From Branchiostoma floridae (lineage: Eukaryota > Chordata > Leptocardii > Amphioxiformes > Branchiostomatidae), in contig NC_049979.1 of NCBI RefSeq assembly GCF_000003815.2, forward strand, positions 31,106,531 through 31,139,612: DNA of 33,082 nucleotides, read 5' to 3'. The notes below the pieces were generated by a model that ran no database searches, was not told the origin of the DNA, and saw only the letters and a program-made list of their open reading frames with translations. The position numbers and the translations under genes are program-made. Positions 1 through 11,453 of this stretch are shown here, one piece after another; positions within the stretch are counted from its first letter, which is position 1; each line of letters opens with the position of its first letter.

Positions 1-496
1 CAACCACACTTGTTATCTTTTAATTCAACGTAAATTTCAAGATTCAATATTCATAATTTATGCTAATTTGATGACCTCATCTGTCACAATTCAAGATGGC
101 GACCAATTTGGCGACGTCATGGCGTCGTCATATAAAATGATATATAATAATACAAATAAACCCATGAGAGGAAATTTGCTTTCAACCAGAAATGTCATAA
201 TGGCACACATCACTATACGTCTGGGGTCAGTTTTGACCCCAAACGGTGGTTTGAGGGTTAAACCAAAATTAGTGATTTTTGTCAAATTTGCCTTTCAGAA
301 ACCCGTTGCGATGGCAACACGAAAAATCATAATCATAAACCAAATCTTTTTTTTTTAATTGTTGCCAACAATATCTTAGGAAATCTCACCAAGTTTTATT
401 GTTCTAGCATAAGTCTTTTGGGAGCTATAGGAGGTCAATGTTGTCGCGGGCACTTTTATCCCCCCCCCCCCAGGCTGGATAATGGGGGGGGGGGGT
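1..496. repeat. Left bracket: diverged relative of the 590-bp miniature element
   Basis: Positions about 255-470 align to the reverse complement of the interior of the element at 2096-2685. Shared blocks include AATTAG-GATTTTTG-CAAA, TTTGCCTTTCA, GATGGCAACACGA and TTGTTG-CAACAATAT. The segment ends in a C-run (461-472) followed by a G-run (485-496), after which the tandem array begins. The outer end with its terminal repeat is not in the window or is lost. I see no gene here; the open frames are short and fall within repeat sequence. Confidence 0.6.
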
Positions 497-2095
497 AACA
501 AACACACAGGCTCCGAGAGAGAAATAATGTGGATTTTCTCAAAATATTACATTTAACATCTTACAGACACGGATTTTACAAACACAGAGGCTTCAGAGAA
601 AAAAGGGAGGGTTTTCCAAAACCATTAACTTTACTTCTCACAGTCACGGCTTTTACAAGCACACTGGTTCAACGAGAAAAAAAGGAGTTTAAAAATAAAA
701 AAATTAAACACCGACCGGTTCCGAAATTACAAAGGATTATTTTAAACATTANNNNNNNNNNNNNNNNNNNNNNNNNNNNNNNNNNNNNNNNNNNNNNNNN
801 NNNNNNNNNNNNNNNNNNNNNNNNNNNNNNNNNNNNNNNNNNNNNNNNNNNNNNNNTTCCGAGAGAAAAAAATAATAGGATGTACTAAAAATCTTACACT
901 TGACATCTCACACACACAGCTATTACAAACAGATTCTGAGAAAAAAACGGAGGGTTTTCTTCAAATCCTACATTTAACATTTAGAGACACGGCTTCTACA
1001 AACCAATAAGTTCTAAAAAGGAAAACAATCTTTTTTTCTCCAAGCCTTACACTTAACATCTTACAGACACGGCTATTACAAACACATATGTTCTCAAAGT
1101 AAAACAAAAGTTTTTCTCCAAACATTTCACTTTACATCTTACAGACACGGCTATTACAAACACACAGGATCTGAGAGAGAACAGATAATTTTCACTGAAC
1201 CTTACACTTTTCATCTAACAGCAACGGCTTTTACAAACAAACAGGTTCCGAGAAAAAAAAGAATTCTATGCAAACCTTACAATTTACATGTTACTGACAC
1301 AGCTATTACAAACACATAGGTTCCAAGTCACGGCTTTTACTAATCACAGGTTCCGAAAGAAGAAAAAAAGAGGAATTTCTCGAAACATTGCACCTTACAT
1401 CTTACATACACGGCTATTTCAAACACACCGGCTATTGCAAACACACCGGCTACAAGAAAGAAAGATTTTTTTCTAACTTTAAACTTTACAGACACGGCTT
1501 TTACAAACACACATGGTTTGAGAAAAAAACAAAGAATTTTCTCTAAACCATGCACTTTACATTTTACAGACATGGCTTTTACAAACACACAGCTTCTGGG
1601 AAAAAAGGAGAATTTTTACCAAACCTTTAACTTAACGCCTTACTGACGGCTTTTAAAAATACACAGGTTACGTAAGGAAAAAGGGGGAATTTCTTCAAAC
1701 CTTACATTTTACATCTCACAGACACGGCTCTTACAAACACACAGGTTCTAAGAGACAACATTTTTTTTTCTTTTAGACACGTCTTTTACAAAGAAACAAA
1801 AAAAGGGTTTTCTTCGAATCTTACATTTTTTTTATCTTACAGTCATGGCTTTTACAAACACACATGTTCCGAGAAAAAGAAACAGGATTTTCTTCAAACA
1901 CTTCACTTCAGAGACACTTCTATTACAAATACACAGTCTCTTAAAAGACAAGATTTTCTACAAACCTTCAACTTTACATCTTACAGTCATGACTTTAAAC
2001 AATCACAGGAGTTTCTCCAAACTTAACATTTTACTTCGGTTTTGACAAACACACAGTTTTCGAAAAAAAAGGTTATCCAAACATAACACTTTTGA
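497..2095. repeat. Tandem array, unit about 76 bp
   Basis: The motif TTACAGACACGGC(T/A)(T/A)TTACAAA recurs with spacing of mostly 72-80 bp, for example at about 1061, 1139, 1216 and 1291, and at 1486, 1564, 1640 and 1716. Each unit then runs through CACACAGGTTCCGAG, an A-rich stretch, and TTTTCTTCAAACCTTACA. Units are diverged and some are truncated or partly duplicated (near 1330-1450 and 1774). About 20 units fit, including those hidden by the gap. Short open frames on either strand are by-products of the repeat. Confidence 0.85.
752..856. other. Assembly gap
   Basis: Run of 105 N inside the 76-bp tandem array, so the true copy number there is unknown. Confidence 0.99.
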
Positions 2096-2685
2096 CCATA
2101 TTCAGACCGGGCTTTTTTGGTCATCCCTGGACGGGGGGGGGGGGGGTGAAGCCCCCCACTTCTAAGTCCCAAAACTCTTCAACGACGTGCCGGAGCTAAA
2201 CCTATTCAGAGGGAGGGGGGGGGGCTTTTTAAGCCCGCGCCCACTTTGATGTCCTATAAGGCCAAAAAGGGTTATGCTAAAACCCCAAAAGTTAGTGAGT
2301 TTGCCTAAAATATTGCTGACAACAATTTCGCGAAGTTTGACAAATTTTCATGTTTCTCGTGTTGGCATGGCAACCATTTGTTGAAAGGCAGTTTTGCCAA
2401 AAATCGCTAATTTCGGTTTTAACAATGTATTTTTTACGTTTATTTGCTATATTACTGCTATTTTGTTACATTAATTAAATCATATGTTATTTGAAATGTC
2501 ACATTACGTCATCGTAACGTCAAAGTCTTATACTTGTCAGATATTACGTCTATATCATATCCTAAAAATTTGGTGGCCATACGACACGTCGTTCAAGAGT
2601 TATAGGACTTAGATCTGGAGGGCCCTAAAAGCACACCCCCACCCCCCCGTCCAGGGATGAACAAAAAAGCCCGGTCTGAATAGGG
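2096..2685. mobile_element. 590-bp non-autonomous TTAA-type (piggyBac-like) element
   Basis: The ends form inverted repeats of about 45 bp. The left end reads CCATATTCAGACCGGGC, then the T-run, TCATCCCTGGACG and a G-run; the right end, read inward, gives CCCTATTCAGACCGGGC and the same continuation with only a few mismatches. The right flank is TTAA (2686-2689) and the left flank is TTGA (2092-2095), consistent with a TTAA target duplication with one change. Termini starting with CCC inside TTAA are typical of the piggyBac superfamily. There is no transposase frame inside, so it would depend on a partner in trans. Superfamily assignment rests only on ends and target site. Confidence 0.65.
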
Positions 2686-2689
2686 TTAA

Positions 2690-3380
2690 ATGAAAAGAAA
2701 CGAACATATTAGGAAACTATATGAGTTATTGTAAAACTTCAGAATAAACTGATGAGATTGGAAATGCTGAGAATAAACACACTCTTGCATTGAAATTGTT
2801 AAGAGCCGTCAATAGAATGAATATAGAATAGAACAGCAAATAACACAACTGGTGTCAAAACTTACGTTCATACAATACACAAATTCACTAAGGCTAACAA
2901 ATGTAAAAAAAAATTCATTCCCCAAATCCTTGCTTCTAAGAAAAGCAAGAACATTTTATACCCATAAGCTACACCTCGAAGTTCCGTGGTACTACAAAGA
3001 AACTCCGATAGAGGGCCTTCAGACTGTCGAAATCTCTAGCTCCGCAAGATTTGTATTGAATACGAAAACCCTTAAATAGTAGCGAATTTGTAGCACTACA
3101 AGCCCAAACATGGGGATTTTTAAGTAAATATTTCAGTCTAGATAGAAAATGCAAATGACTACGACCATATTTCCTACGATAGATTACAGAGTAAATATAA
3201 TATCCTACCAAATGTCCGGTCTGGTTTGTTTTCCTGACGTTATGTTTCATTATCTCTATACCTTGGCCCCCTTTTACCTTCTTCTAGAGGGATCCAGTAC
3301 GTTCTTCTAGACAAACTTTTTTTTGTTTTTATCAAATGTATTAAACCCTTAACTTTATCGCCAAGATGTCCATTTCGTTC
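2690..3380. other. Anonymous sequence
   Basis: AT-rich sequence without a convincing gene or repeat. The frames at 2852-3079 and 2969-3250 overlap on opposite strands and show no recognisable domain. Confidence 0.5.
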
Positions 3381-3813
3381 NNNNNNNNNNNNNNNNNNNN
3401 NNNNNNNNNNNNNNNNNNNNNNNNNNNNNNNNNNNNNNNNNNNNNNNNNNNNNNNNNNNNNNNNNNNNNNNNNNNNNNNNNNNNNNNNNNNNNNNNNNNN
3501 NNNNNNNNNNNNNNNNNNNNNNNNNNNNNNNNNNNNNNNNNNNNNNNNNNNNNNNNNNNNNNNNNNNNNNNNNNNNNNNNNNNNNNNNNNNNNNNNNNNN
3601 NNNNNNNNNNNNNNNNNNNNNNNNNNNNNNNNNNNNNNNNNNNNNNNNNNNNNNNNNNNNNNNNNNNNNNNNNNNNNNNNNNNNNNNNNNNNNNNNNNNN
3701 NNNNNNNNNNNNNNNNNNNNNNNNNNNNNNNNNNNNNNNNNNNNNNNNNNNNNNNNNNNNNNNNNNNNNNNNNNNNNNNNNNNNNNNNNNNNNNNNNNNN
3801 NNNNNNNNNNNNN
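3381..3813. other. Assembly gap
   Basis: Run of 433 N. Open frames reported across it are artefacts of untranslated N. Confidence 0.99.
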
Positions 3814-4771
3814 GTCAATGTATACATCAGTTAATATTAATTACATTATTACATTGAGTTCAAACATTACATGTTTGGTCTTTAAGATATAATTAAAAAA
3901 GTGGTATTCTAGCTAGCTCTAAGCGAAATTTGTGACGTGTATCTTTTTTGGTATCTGGCTTAGGGCCAATATTAAAACTAATAGAACAGTGCACAGATAT
4001 CGGGTAAAAAAAGTTGGCGGAGTGGTGCGATGTGGCAAACAAATGCACGTATGCAATAATAAAGGTATGAACAAAGCCGACCAAATAGAAAAAGACTTTA
4101 TACTGTTAAATTTAGTAGTTGTCGAAGTGTTCAGCTGTAGGATTAAAACTGTAGTATTTTTTTCTGTTTGAGCCTTTAAAGATTTATAAGGTCCAACGGC
4201 CACTATTTACATGTACCTCTTATATACCGTGTACACTTAATCAATTTTGTCGCCCTTGCTACCACTATTGTATAATGATTAATTAATGGCCACTTCCATG
4301 TTTGCCTTTTATTGAAAGTTACGTTCTTTAGCCTTTACATTTTACATCAAACAGTATTCAAAACTGTGAGTTTGAAATGTACATCAAGAGCTAGAGTCTC
4401 ATTACTGATTTGCAATATCTTAATCTATTACTTTACAAATCTTACATGTCACATATTGATATACTAGTATCTAAGCAGGCCGTTGATTTCGATTTTCTTA
4501 TTTAACTTACTTTAAATTAAAAACTACGTATGATTAGAACTAACTCACTAATTCAAAGTATAAATGGAAGATACGATCCCTTCACAAAGTAGAAAAAGTT
4601 GTTCTGAATTAATGACATTATTACTTCGATAGATAATCTATTGAATACAAATACAAAAAACATAGAAGGGTAAAGTGCCTGTATTTTAAAGCCTAAAAAA
4701 ACAGTAATATTCATCGGGATAAACTAGAGAGGTTTTAAAGTAAATGTCTCTTTCAACGTCCTGAATGACGA
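3814..4771. other. Anonymous sequence
   Basis: AT-rich DNA. Three overlapping open frames of 63-94 codons at 3893-4203 lie on both strands and have no recognisable domain. The last 50 bases (about 4720-4771) resemble the short repeat described at 4917-5303. Confidence 0.4.
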
Positions 4772-4916
4772 NNNNNNNNNNNNNNNNNNNNNNNNNNNNN
4801 NNNNNNNNNNNNNNNNNNNNNNNNNNNNNNNNNNNNNNNNNNNNNNNNNNNNNNNNNNNNNNNNNNNNNNNNNNNNNNNNNNNNNNNNNNNNNNNNNNNN
4901 NNNNNNNNNNNNNNNN
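4772..4916. other. Assembly gap
   Basis: Run of 145 N that begins and ends in copies of the same short repeat, so it may hide further copies. Confidence 0.99.
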
Positions 4917-5303
4917 AAAGTACCTAAAATAACCTTAACTGGAAAGCAATACTATCCGTAGGGATTAACTAGTGAGGACTTATAGTAAATGTGGTCTGGG
5001 ACGAAAATAAGTGATGGCTTACCTTTGATGTTCCTTCGTTTCCTTCAAATCTAGATGTAATGTGATTAGGTTACTATAGGTTACTAACACACCCTCCACC
5101 CTTCCTCCACCTCGGTGCTATTTCTTATCGTCAATAAACGTGGTTGTATACTTGTACATTTCATCTTATCCACTGTTGACAGTGGCGGGCACTGTCAAAT
5201 TCTAAGTACCTAAGATAACCTTAACTGGAAACAATACTAGGCGCAGGGATTGACTAGTGCGGACTTATAGTAAATGCCGTCTGAGACGAAAAATAATGAT
5301 AGC
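4917..5303 (+). repeat. Direct repeat pair, about 90 bp each
   Basis: Positions 4917-5010 and about 5205-5297 share AAGTACCTAA, ATAACCTTAACTGGAAA, CAATACTA, a GGGATT-ACTAGTG block, GGACTTATAGTAAATG and GAGACGAAAA. Weaker relatives lie at about 4690-4760, 5450 and 8000. The spacing is about 288 bp. No coding sense is apparent. Confidence 0.65.
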
Positions 5304-5700
5304 TTGTTTTTCAAAGTCCGCCGTGACTGAACATGGTAAAATTCGTTTGAACTTGCTCAGCGGCGCAAATTGACAGATAAGTACGTTGTTTAATGTTAGT
5401 TCACCGTTGTAATTCGACAAAGGAGGGTGCTGCCAAAGAGAACATTTTCAAAAAGTACCTTATATAACCTATGCTTACTTTTTTTTCTGTACAAGTATAT
5501 ATATTTCACAATTATCATTCCATGGTAAGTTAGTGTGGCAGTACCGCTTTACATGGTTAACTTAGTTTAGCGTACTAAATCGATGTTTAAAGTAGGACGT
5601 TGCTTCAGAGTTTATTGTTGTAAATTGACCAGATGGAAAACTTAAGACATTTAAAGCTAGCGATTGTTGACTACGTTAGCAAGGTTCTAGGAGAAAAACT
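5304..5700. other. Anonymous sequence
   Basis: No gene or clear repeat seen apart from a fragment near 5450 resembling the start of the short repeat at 4917. Confidence 0.4.
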
Positions 5701-5882
5701 AAAGTATTCTTCTACTAAAGCCGTTAGTATTTTAAAGAAGGCACAGGACCGACCAACAGACAGTACTAGTCTAAATTTAAAAGTAAGCTAAAGCCTATCT
5801 CCCTAAATTCTATTAATGCCTAATGTACAAGACAAATCTTTACCCAACATACCTTTAACGGTTAAACAGTAATATCAATAGG
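5701..5882 (+). repeat. Dispersed direct repeat, copy 1
   Basis: About 182 bp, closely matched at 7814-8000 in the same orientation. Shared blocks include TTCTTCTACTAAAGCCGTTA, ACAGTACTAGTCTAAATT, TAAAGCCTATCTCCCTA and TCTATTAATGCCTAATGTAC. There is no open frame through it. Two copies 2.1 kb apart suggest a mobile repeat or a local duplication. Confidence 0.75.
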
Positions 5883-7240
5883 TGACCAAGCTGTTAACAA
5901 AGAAATAAGAGGAACCCACCTCAAAAATAAGTATTCCAAAAACCTAAAGCAGCGCCTAACAGTGTGCTACGTGATGACTTATGGAGAAACTACTGAAACA
6001 GTTGTTGGCCTTCGGCTTTTCTGTTACGCTGCGTTTTGCAATACAATAGTGCCATTGTGGTGCCGCGTCACGCCCAGTCGCCTGGAATAAATCGTTATTT
6101 AACGGCCATTTTGGTGACCTACATCAATCTGCTTTTAAAAAGGTCAGTTTTTATATGCATTACACATCAACAAGAATATGTAGAAGGATGAAGATATAGA
6201 GTTGACAACTAGACAGGTATAATGTTGAGCCTAGATTTGACACGTCCTTGAAACGTTAGCAGTTACTTGAATTCTGTTCTCCGTACGTATATCTTTAAAA
6301 CAAGGAACAAACACTGTATGGTATTGTGGCAATACCGTCTTATCTACCCTGAAAAATCTACCCCTCAGACAACAAAAGAGGCTGTGCCACTTTGCAAAAC
6401 GCTGGGAGCGAGACGCCAATTATTCAGGCCAGGTGTTTGACAGCCATGCCGCGTTTTCAACAGGTCTTCAAAGACATTGTAATACAATATACATCTGGAA
6501 AGTACAGCCAACTGTTCGTACCACATAACTGTTTATGTCAGAGATAAAGAGTGTTTTAATCTACATCTTTACGTGCATATTTCGCTCGTTACAACATCAG
6601 GTGGGGCGGGCTAAAATTTGATAATGTAGGCTAGCCTGCAGAAGTGTCATAATTACAGTGCATCGATCACCATTACTCAGGCGACAGAACAAAGAGGAGA
6701 CATTCCGTGTGACTTAAGCTTTAATCTCCAGAAAGGTTAATAACTGAGTCACACGAAATGATTGAAGGGATCCATTGTTTGATACATTCGTCGCTTCAAC
6801 TGGCTTTTTAAAGCCACTTTTAGCCTTAAGGGTGTCGTGCTGCACATTGTGAAAGATGGAGAGAGCAAACAACCGAAGTTCTCAACGTTCACACAACTTA
6901 AAATAGGAAATACAGTTTGCTAAATATTTAGTAACACTAATAGGCCCTTTTGCTACCCCATTGAATAAGTAATGCAAACGTTTGATGTTTTAAGCATGGA
7001 TACAATAATGCAGTTATGCAAATATAGACGCTATATAGTGGAAATATGTAAAGATTAAATAATTATTTTTACAAAAATTACCTTGCCTTTGTACCTAACT
7101 ATCATGTAACATGGCATAAAGCGTTAATGAAAGCTATAGAAAACAACGAAGTAGTTTACACAGCAAATATTGAGATCCATCTATATGCATAGATTGAGTA
7201 AGACAAACAAACCTACCTTTACTTTATTTGAACAACTTCT
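5883..7240. other. Anonymous sequence with one hairpin
   Basis: No supportable gene. The only structured element noticed is the inverted repeat at 6701-6760. The frame at 6231-6419 is short and has no recognisable domain. Confidence 0.4.
6701..6760. repeat. Inverted repeat (16-bp arms)
   Basis: CATTCCGTGTGACTTA (6701-6716) pairs with TGAGTCACACGAAATG (6745-6760) with two mismatches around a 28-nt loop. It could be a relict of short terminal inverted repeats or a small RNA hairpin; the sequence does not decide. Confidence 0.5.
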
Positions 7241-7625
7241 TCATTAAAGCAACAAAACAAATGTACCAATTGAAAGAGACAAAGAAATGTTTTATAAAAG
7301 TACCAACGTAACGCTTAGACATATAGAGGTGTAGAAGTACCATATTATATCTAACAGAATAAACATAATAGAGGAATGGACAACATGCAAATGTACCGCA
7401 TTCAACATATAAAAAAATAAGCGTGGTATTAGAACCAAATTAGATCGAACGGATTATACAAAGCAAAACAAATGTACCTCATGCAAGATATAAAGAAAAT
7501 TGTAGTAGAAGCGCTGAATTAGATTTAAGAGAATAAACAAAACAAAACAAAAAAAATATACCACACACAGGATATCAAAGACAACATTGGTAAAAGTACC
7601 GAATTAAACAGAACATGTAGAAAAC
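7240..7625. repeat. Degenerate tandem repeat, unit about 85 bp
   Basis: A motif of the form (T/G)AGAA(G/C)(T/C)(A/G)CC-(A/T)ATTA-AT-TAA-(A/G)GAA, often followed by ATAAACA, recurs at about 7333, 7421, 7505 and 7590, and ACAAATGTACC recurs between them. Units are strongly diverged, indicating an old minisatellite. Confidence 0.5.
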
Positions 7626-7813
7626 GCATCTTCATAAGACCTATAAGGATGGATACAAGTGCTGTAGAGCTGCAGCGAACTTCGTGATAGACTGCCATCA
7701 ATTATACTGTCTGACAGATTTGTTCACTTTCAACGCTTTTTAAAACACAGCATTAGCCCTATGGTGACCCGACTGGGTTTGTAGCAGTGTATACACCTGG
7801 AAACATTTGTACA

Positions 7814-8000
7814 AAAGTCTTCTTCTACTAAAGCCGTTATAGATTTGAAAAAAAATGGTACATGACCGTCCAACGGACAGTACTAGTCTAAATTCAAATG
7901 TTAACTAAAGCCTATCTCCCTACTTTCTATTAATGCCTAATGTACCAGACAAATCTTTACCAAACATACCTATAACGGTTAAATAGTAATATCAATAGGT
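7814..8000 (+). repeat. Dispersed direct repeat, copy 2
   Basis: Second copy of the 5701-5882 repeat, same orientation, with small insertions and substitutions. It ends in AGTAATATCAATAGG, and the sequence after it (8003-8040) resembles the GTGAGGACTTA part of the repeat at 4917, so the two repeat types may belong to one larger unit. Confidence 0.75.
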
Positions 8001-8117
8001 CTAAACCAGTGAGGACTTAGGGTACATATCCCATTCACAAAATAAGATCAAATGTGAGTAGATTCATTCCACGCTCCGCCCTGTTGTTACGTATTTGTTA
8101 TATACAGTGGAGTATTA

Positions 8118-8967
8118 CAGTCAAACCTGTCCAATACGACCACCTAGGGGACCAGGGAAAAGCGGTCGATTTGGACAGGTGGTCGCTGAGAAGAGTATCG
8201 ACTCAAAACATGCCCGATGCAAAGTATAAATGGTTTCCGTTGTGTTTAATGGCAAATAGCAAGCACACTGCACGCACGCAAAGTAGCGAGATCTTTAATG
8301 TCAAATACAAAGGGCACACTGTAAATTGTAAATTTAGCCCCAAGCTTTTATCGAGCTTTTATATGATACCGTGTGTTAAAGCTCAAGTATTTGTACACTA
8401 ACGTTTTAGACTGTAAGGGAACTTTGATGCTGTCAGTTACCATACAAAAAAAAAACAAGCCTTTATGCGTCGCTATGTTCTTGATCTGAAATAACTACGG
8501 TGCACCTTTCGAATTCGATGCCCTGTACGTCCCGATAGCGTACTTATACCCACGGGTACAGTACAGTTGGACAAAACACTCACACAAATCTTTCTTAAAA
8601 AGGTATGAGCTGCAAAGATCTTTCTCAAAAAAGTATGAGGCTATATACGTTTCAGCATTCGTTCACTTTATAATGATATAGATTTTTTTTAAACTTCTGT
8701 AACAACTAAATTTGGATTTTTTTACAACGATGTCGGCACAAAATAGCACTAGTTATCATCAAAAATCGATGAAAACCTCAATTTTGAAAATGATGCGGTC
8801 GTTATGGGTCCCAAGTTGGGCCGGTCGCGGTCGCGTTGGCCAGGTGGTCGTTGAGAAAAGGTCGCTTAATGCTAACGTTAATGGGAAAAAAATCGGGACC
8901 GAGAAAAAGCGGTCGAAATGGCCAGGTGGTCGCTGAGAAGAGGTGGTCGCTCGGGCAGCTTTGATTG
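8118..8967. mobile_element. 850-bp miniature element, pogo/mariner-like ends
   Basis: Left end CAGTCAAACCTGTCC matches the inverted right end CAATCAAAGCTGCCC. The base pair before the left end is TA; after the right end it is TG, so a TA target with one change is plausible. The unit AGCGGTCG-(A/T)TGG-CAGGTGGTCGCTGAGAAG appears near both ends (about 8160 and 8907) and once more near 8825, all in the same orientation. No transposase is encoded; the frames inside (8054-8401, 8712-8936) have no domain. The superfamily is inferred only from ends and target. Confidence 0.55.
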
Positions 8968-9162
8968 TGAATATTGTGGTTACTGTAGTTTAAATGACGG
9001 GGACTTTCTTCTTTAAAGCTTTAGAAACGAACTCACCAATTTTAACACCATTGTTATTTGCAGGTTACAATACACTTGAGCAAAATTGATAGCAATAATC
9101 AATTTAAAGGCATAAGGCCGAGTGACGACTGATATGTGGCAAACAGCCAAAGATGATGATAT

Positions 9163-9660
9163 ATGGCCGAAAAACGTATAAAAGCTTCAGACGTTCCTAC
9201 AAACAGCAGCTCTAAAATTGTAACAGAAGGAAGTATGTCGGAGACACAATTGAAAAGAGTACACCCTCGTGAGTCTAATTCATTTCACAACATGCTGTAT
9301 GGCTTTGATGAAGCTGAATTGTGGAGATGTAATCTAAAGCTTTCCTTTAGAAAGTTCTGTCCCCAGAGAACGGATATAGTTGAGGTATGGATCTCAGGGG
9401 CCATTAGCTTGCTCGCCAACATATGTGCACAGTCAATTTGTTCTTTCTACTTAGGAATATATCCAGTCATTTATACTAGAACTTAAACGTTCGACAGCTA
9501 TACCAAAGGATTGTGAGAAGTATCACATAAAAGGAAAGGATACGATAGCAGCTATCAGTCTGTACAGGGCAAAAACGACGTGCAGAGAAATAGGGAAAAG
9601 AAACGTATCAAATGAATTTCACAATGTCATAGTTTGTATTGATGAAATAGAAAAGAAGAA
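9163..9660 (+). CDS. Candidate two-exon gene, function unknown
   Basis: Exon 1 would run from ATG at 9163 to 9384, with donor GAG|GTATGG. Exon 2 would begin at 9455 after a pyrimidine-rich TTCTTTCTACTTAG acceptor. Both are in phase 0, and the joined frame stays open until a TAA near 9740, although the final stretch (hydrophobic, after residue about 145) looks like read-through of non-coding sequence, so the exon may end earlier near 9660. Visible features: Ser/Thr-rich start, two FHN(M/V)-type motifs (ESNSFHNMLYGFDEAE and VSNEFHNVIVCIDEIE), and a segment AAISLYRAKTTCREIGKRN with the flavour of a tetratricopeptide helix pair. An AATAAA lies at 9936-9941. The start context is weak (T at -3). 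It could be a chance pair of frames or a gene fragment. Confidence 0.3.
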
Positions 9661-9935
9661 GGAAATGATGCATCTACCTGTATCTTTGCTTTCCTTGCAT
9701 TTATTGTCACTTTTGTACCATGTATTTACCTCTTCGGTGTAAACTGTGCATGTTTATAAATAGTGTATTCAGCTACTTACGGAAATACTAATACTCTGCT
9801 GTTGCCTTCACTGCAGCAGACAAGACGTTTGCGGACAGGGGTACTGTTACAAATGTGGTAACGTTGTAGCTACGTATGCATGATTTAGACATATACCTAC
9901 ACAAGCAGAAAACCATGTGTATATTTGAAAGAAAA

Positions 9936-9941
9936 AATAAA
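9936..9941 (+). terminator. AATAAA polyadenylation signal (candidate)
   Basis: The hexamer lies about 200-280 bp after the candidate gene end. It only matters if that gene is real. Confidence 0.25.
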
Positions 9942-9949
9942 TGGGACAA

Positions 9950-10950
9950 TATATTTTGATATTATGGGAACCCAATACAGATTTTGTTTTGATTCAGAAA
10001 TGTTCGATTCATTACTTTAGTTAATAGCCATCCTTTGGGTTATCAACAAAAGATATCTTATACAATTTGTTTCAAATAATGTATTGTTTTACGATCTTTC
10101 GTTGGAATTTTGCATTTCTGTGATTAATGAAAGGATGATGAGGGGACACCGAGGGACTTCCTTACCCTTTTCATATACCGTCTACTTCAGGTGAGACCTT
10201 CAATCGCACGTCTGCTCCCTTGAAACTAATGAATAGATATCGCCTGCCTAACCTTCTAATGGCTCATCCACAAAAGTGTAAAAAAAAAGAAAACCGNNNN
10301 NNNNNNNNNNNNNNNNNNNNNNNNNNNNNNNNNNNNNNNNNNNNNNNNNNNNNNNNNNNNNNNNNNNNNNNNNNNNNNNNNNNNNNNNNNNNNNNNNNNN
10401 NNNNNNNNNNNNNNNNNNNNNNNNNNNNNNNNNNNNNNNNACTCTTGTCGTGTTCTTACTGTGATATCAGATAAGAATGAGTGCGGAGCGAGCGCCCAGA
10501 CCAAAAAAATGTCCTCTAGTGAATTGTCTCCTGCAACTACTGTGCGCTCCAAACGTGGCCCAAAATCCAAATATCAGACACCTTGTGTCATTAGTAAATA
10601 ACGAATTTTAAAGGTTCTTTGCATGTTGTTTTTCAGTCATACTTTGAAATCTTTCATAATAATCATTCAATCAAAAAAAGGGTGTAAGAAAAATCAAATT
10701 TGGGTAGCTATACTGTCGCTCAGCGCGTAAACATACATACCATCCACAAAAAAGCAATAAATATTTCATGGAGGTATGAGGTCCCCGAACTCTAGTTTTC
10801 AAAATCATTTCTGCCCGACCGCATTGGCCTCCTTCACAACAGCGTTATAGGCAGGTACGGATTGTGGATTAAAGTGGAGTGTGGGGAAGAGAGGCGGGAA
10901 TAACTGTTGGAAAAAAAAAACTTTAGTTGAAGAGGTTGTAATTCTTATGA
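9950..10950. other. Anonymous sequence with gap
   Basis: No supportable gene. The gap at 10297-10440 creates artificial open frames on both strands. Confidence 0.4.
10297..10440. other. Assembly gap
   Basis: Run of 144 N. Confidence 0.99.
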
Positions 10951-10952
10951 CT

Positions 10953-11137
10953 ATTATCTTTGCAGTTAAAGACATTACAGAATAGAACGTCATCAGGTAA
11001 GAAAAACAACTTTTTAGCTGACGTAGCAAGCTACTACAACACAAAGGTGCAGTGCTAGTGTTGTGTCCACTACAACAAACTAAAAGTCGGTTGCCCACCT
11101 GGAGCACTGTTTGTTTTTTGTGGTAACGTAGCAGCTA
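10953..11137 (+). repeat. 185-bp direct repeat, copy 1
   Basis: Matches 11454-11638 at the same length and in the same orientation, offset 501 bp. Shared blocks include ATTATCTTTGCAGTTA, CAGAATAGAACGTCATCAGG, GCTACTACAACACAAAGGTG and GTGGTAACGTAGCAGCTA. A short related tail is visible at about 9838-9880. It starts with an acceptor-like TTTGCAG, and copy 1 has a donor-like CAG|GTAAGA 31 bp later, so a small exon cannot be excluded. Confidence 0.75.
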
Positions 11138-11453
11138 TTTACGCAGAAGATTTTAGAAGTATACAAAAAACAATGTTATATTACCACAGCTGTAAAAGTT
11201 AGAATAGATCTCTATTCAGTAGCAAAGATTGAAAAGATAACGACAGTATTGCTTAAGTATGATGAAGTAAAGAAAGTAAAGAAAGCTGCAATGACTACTA
11301 GTCACTGTCATCGAGACTAGACAAAATTCTCATGCAAGCAACCGTCCAAGGATATTTACTTTTCATTCCATGTCTTATCTGATGTCCCCGCACAAAAGTG
11401 CCACTTAAATATTGGCTGGTAAGTATCATAGCCTACCCTCCCACCTTTTGATC

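Noticed and set aside
1288-2045. Open frames in the left tandem array
   Set aside because: Composed of the 76-bp unit, with no continuity across units.
3240-3857. Open frames of 163 and 195 codons
   Set aside because: Almost entirely translated N from the assembly gap.
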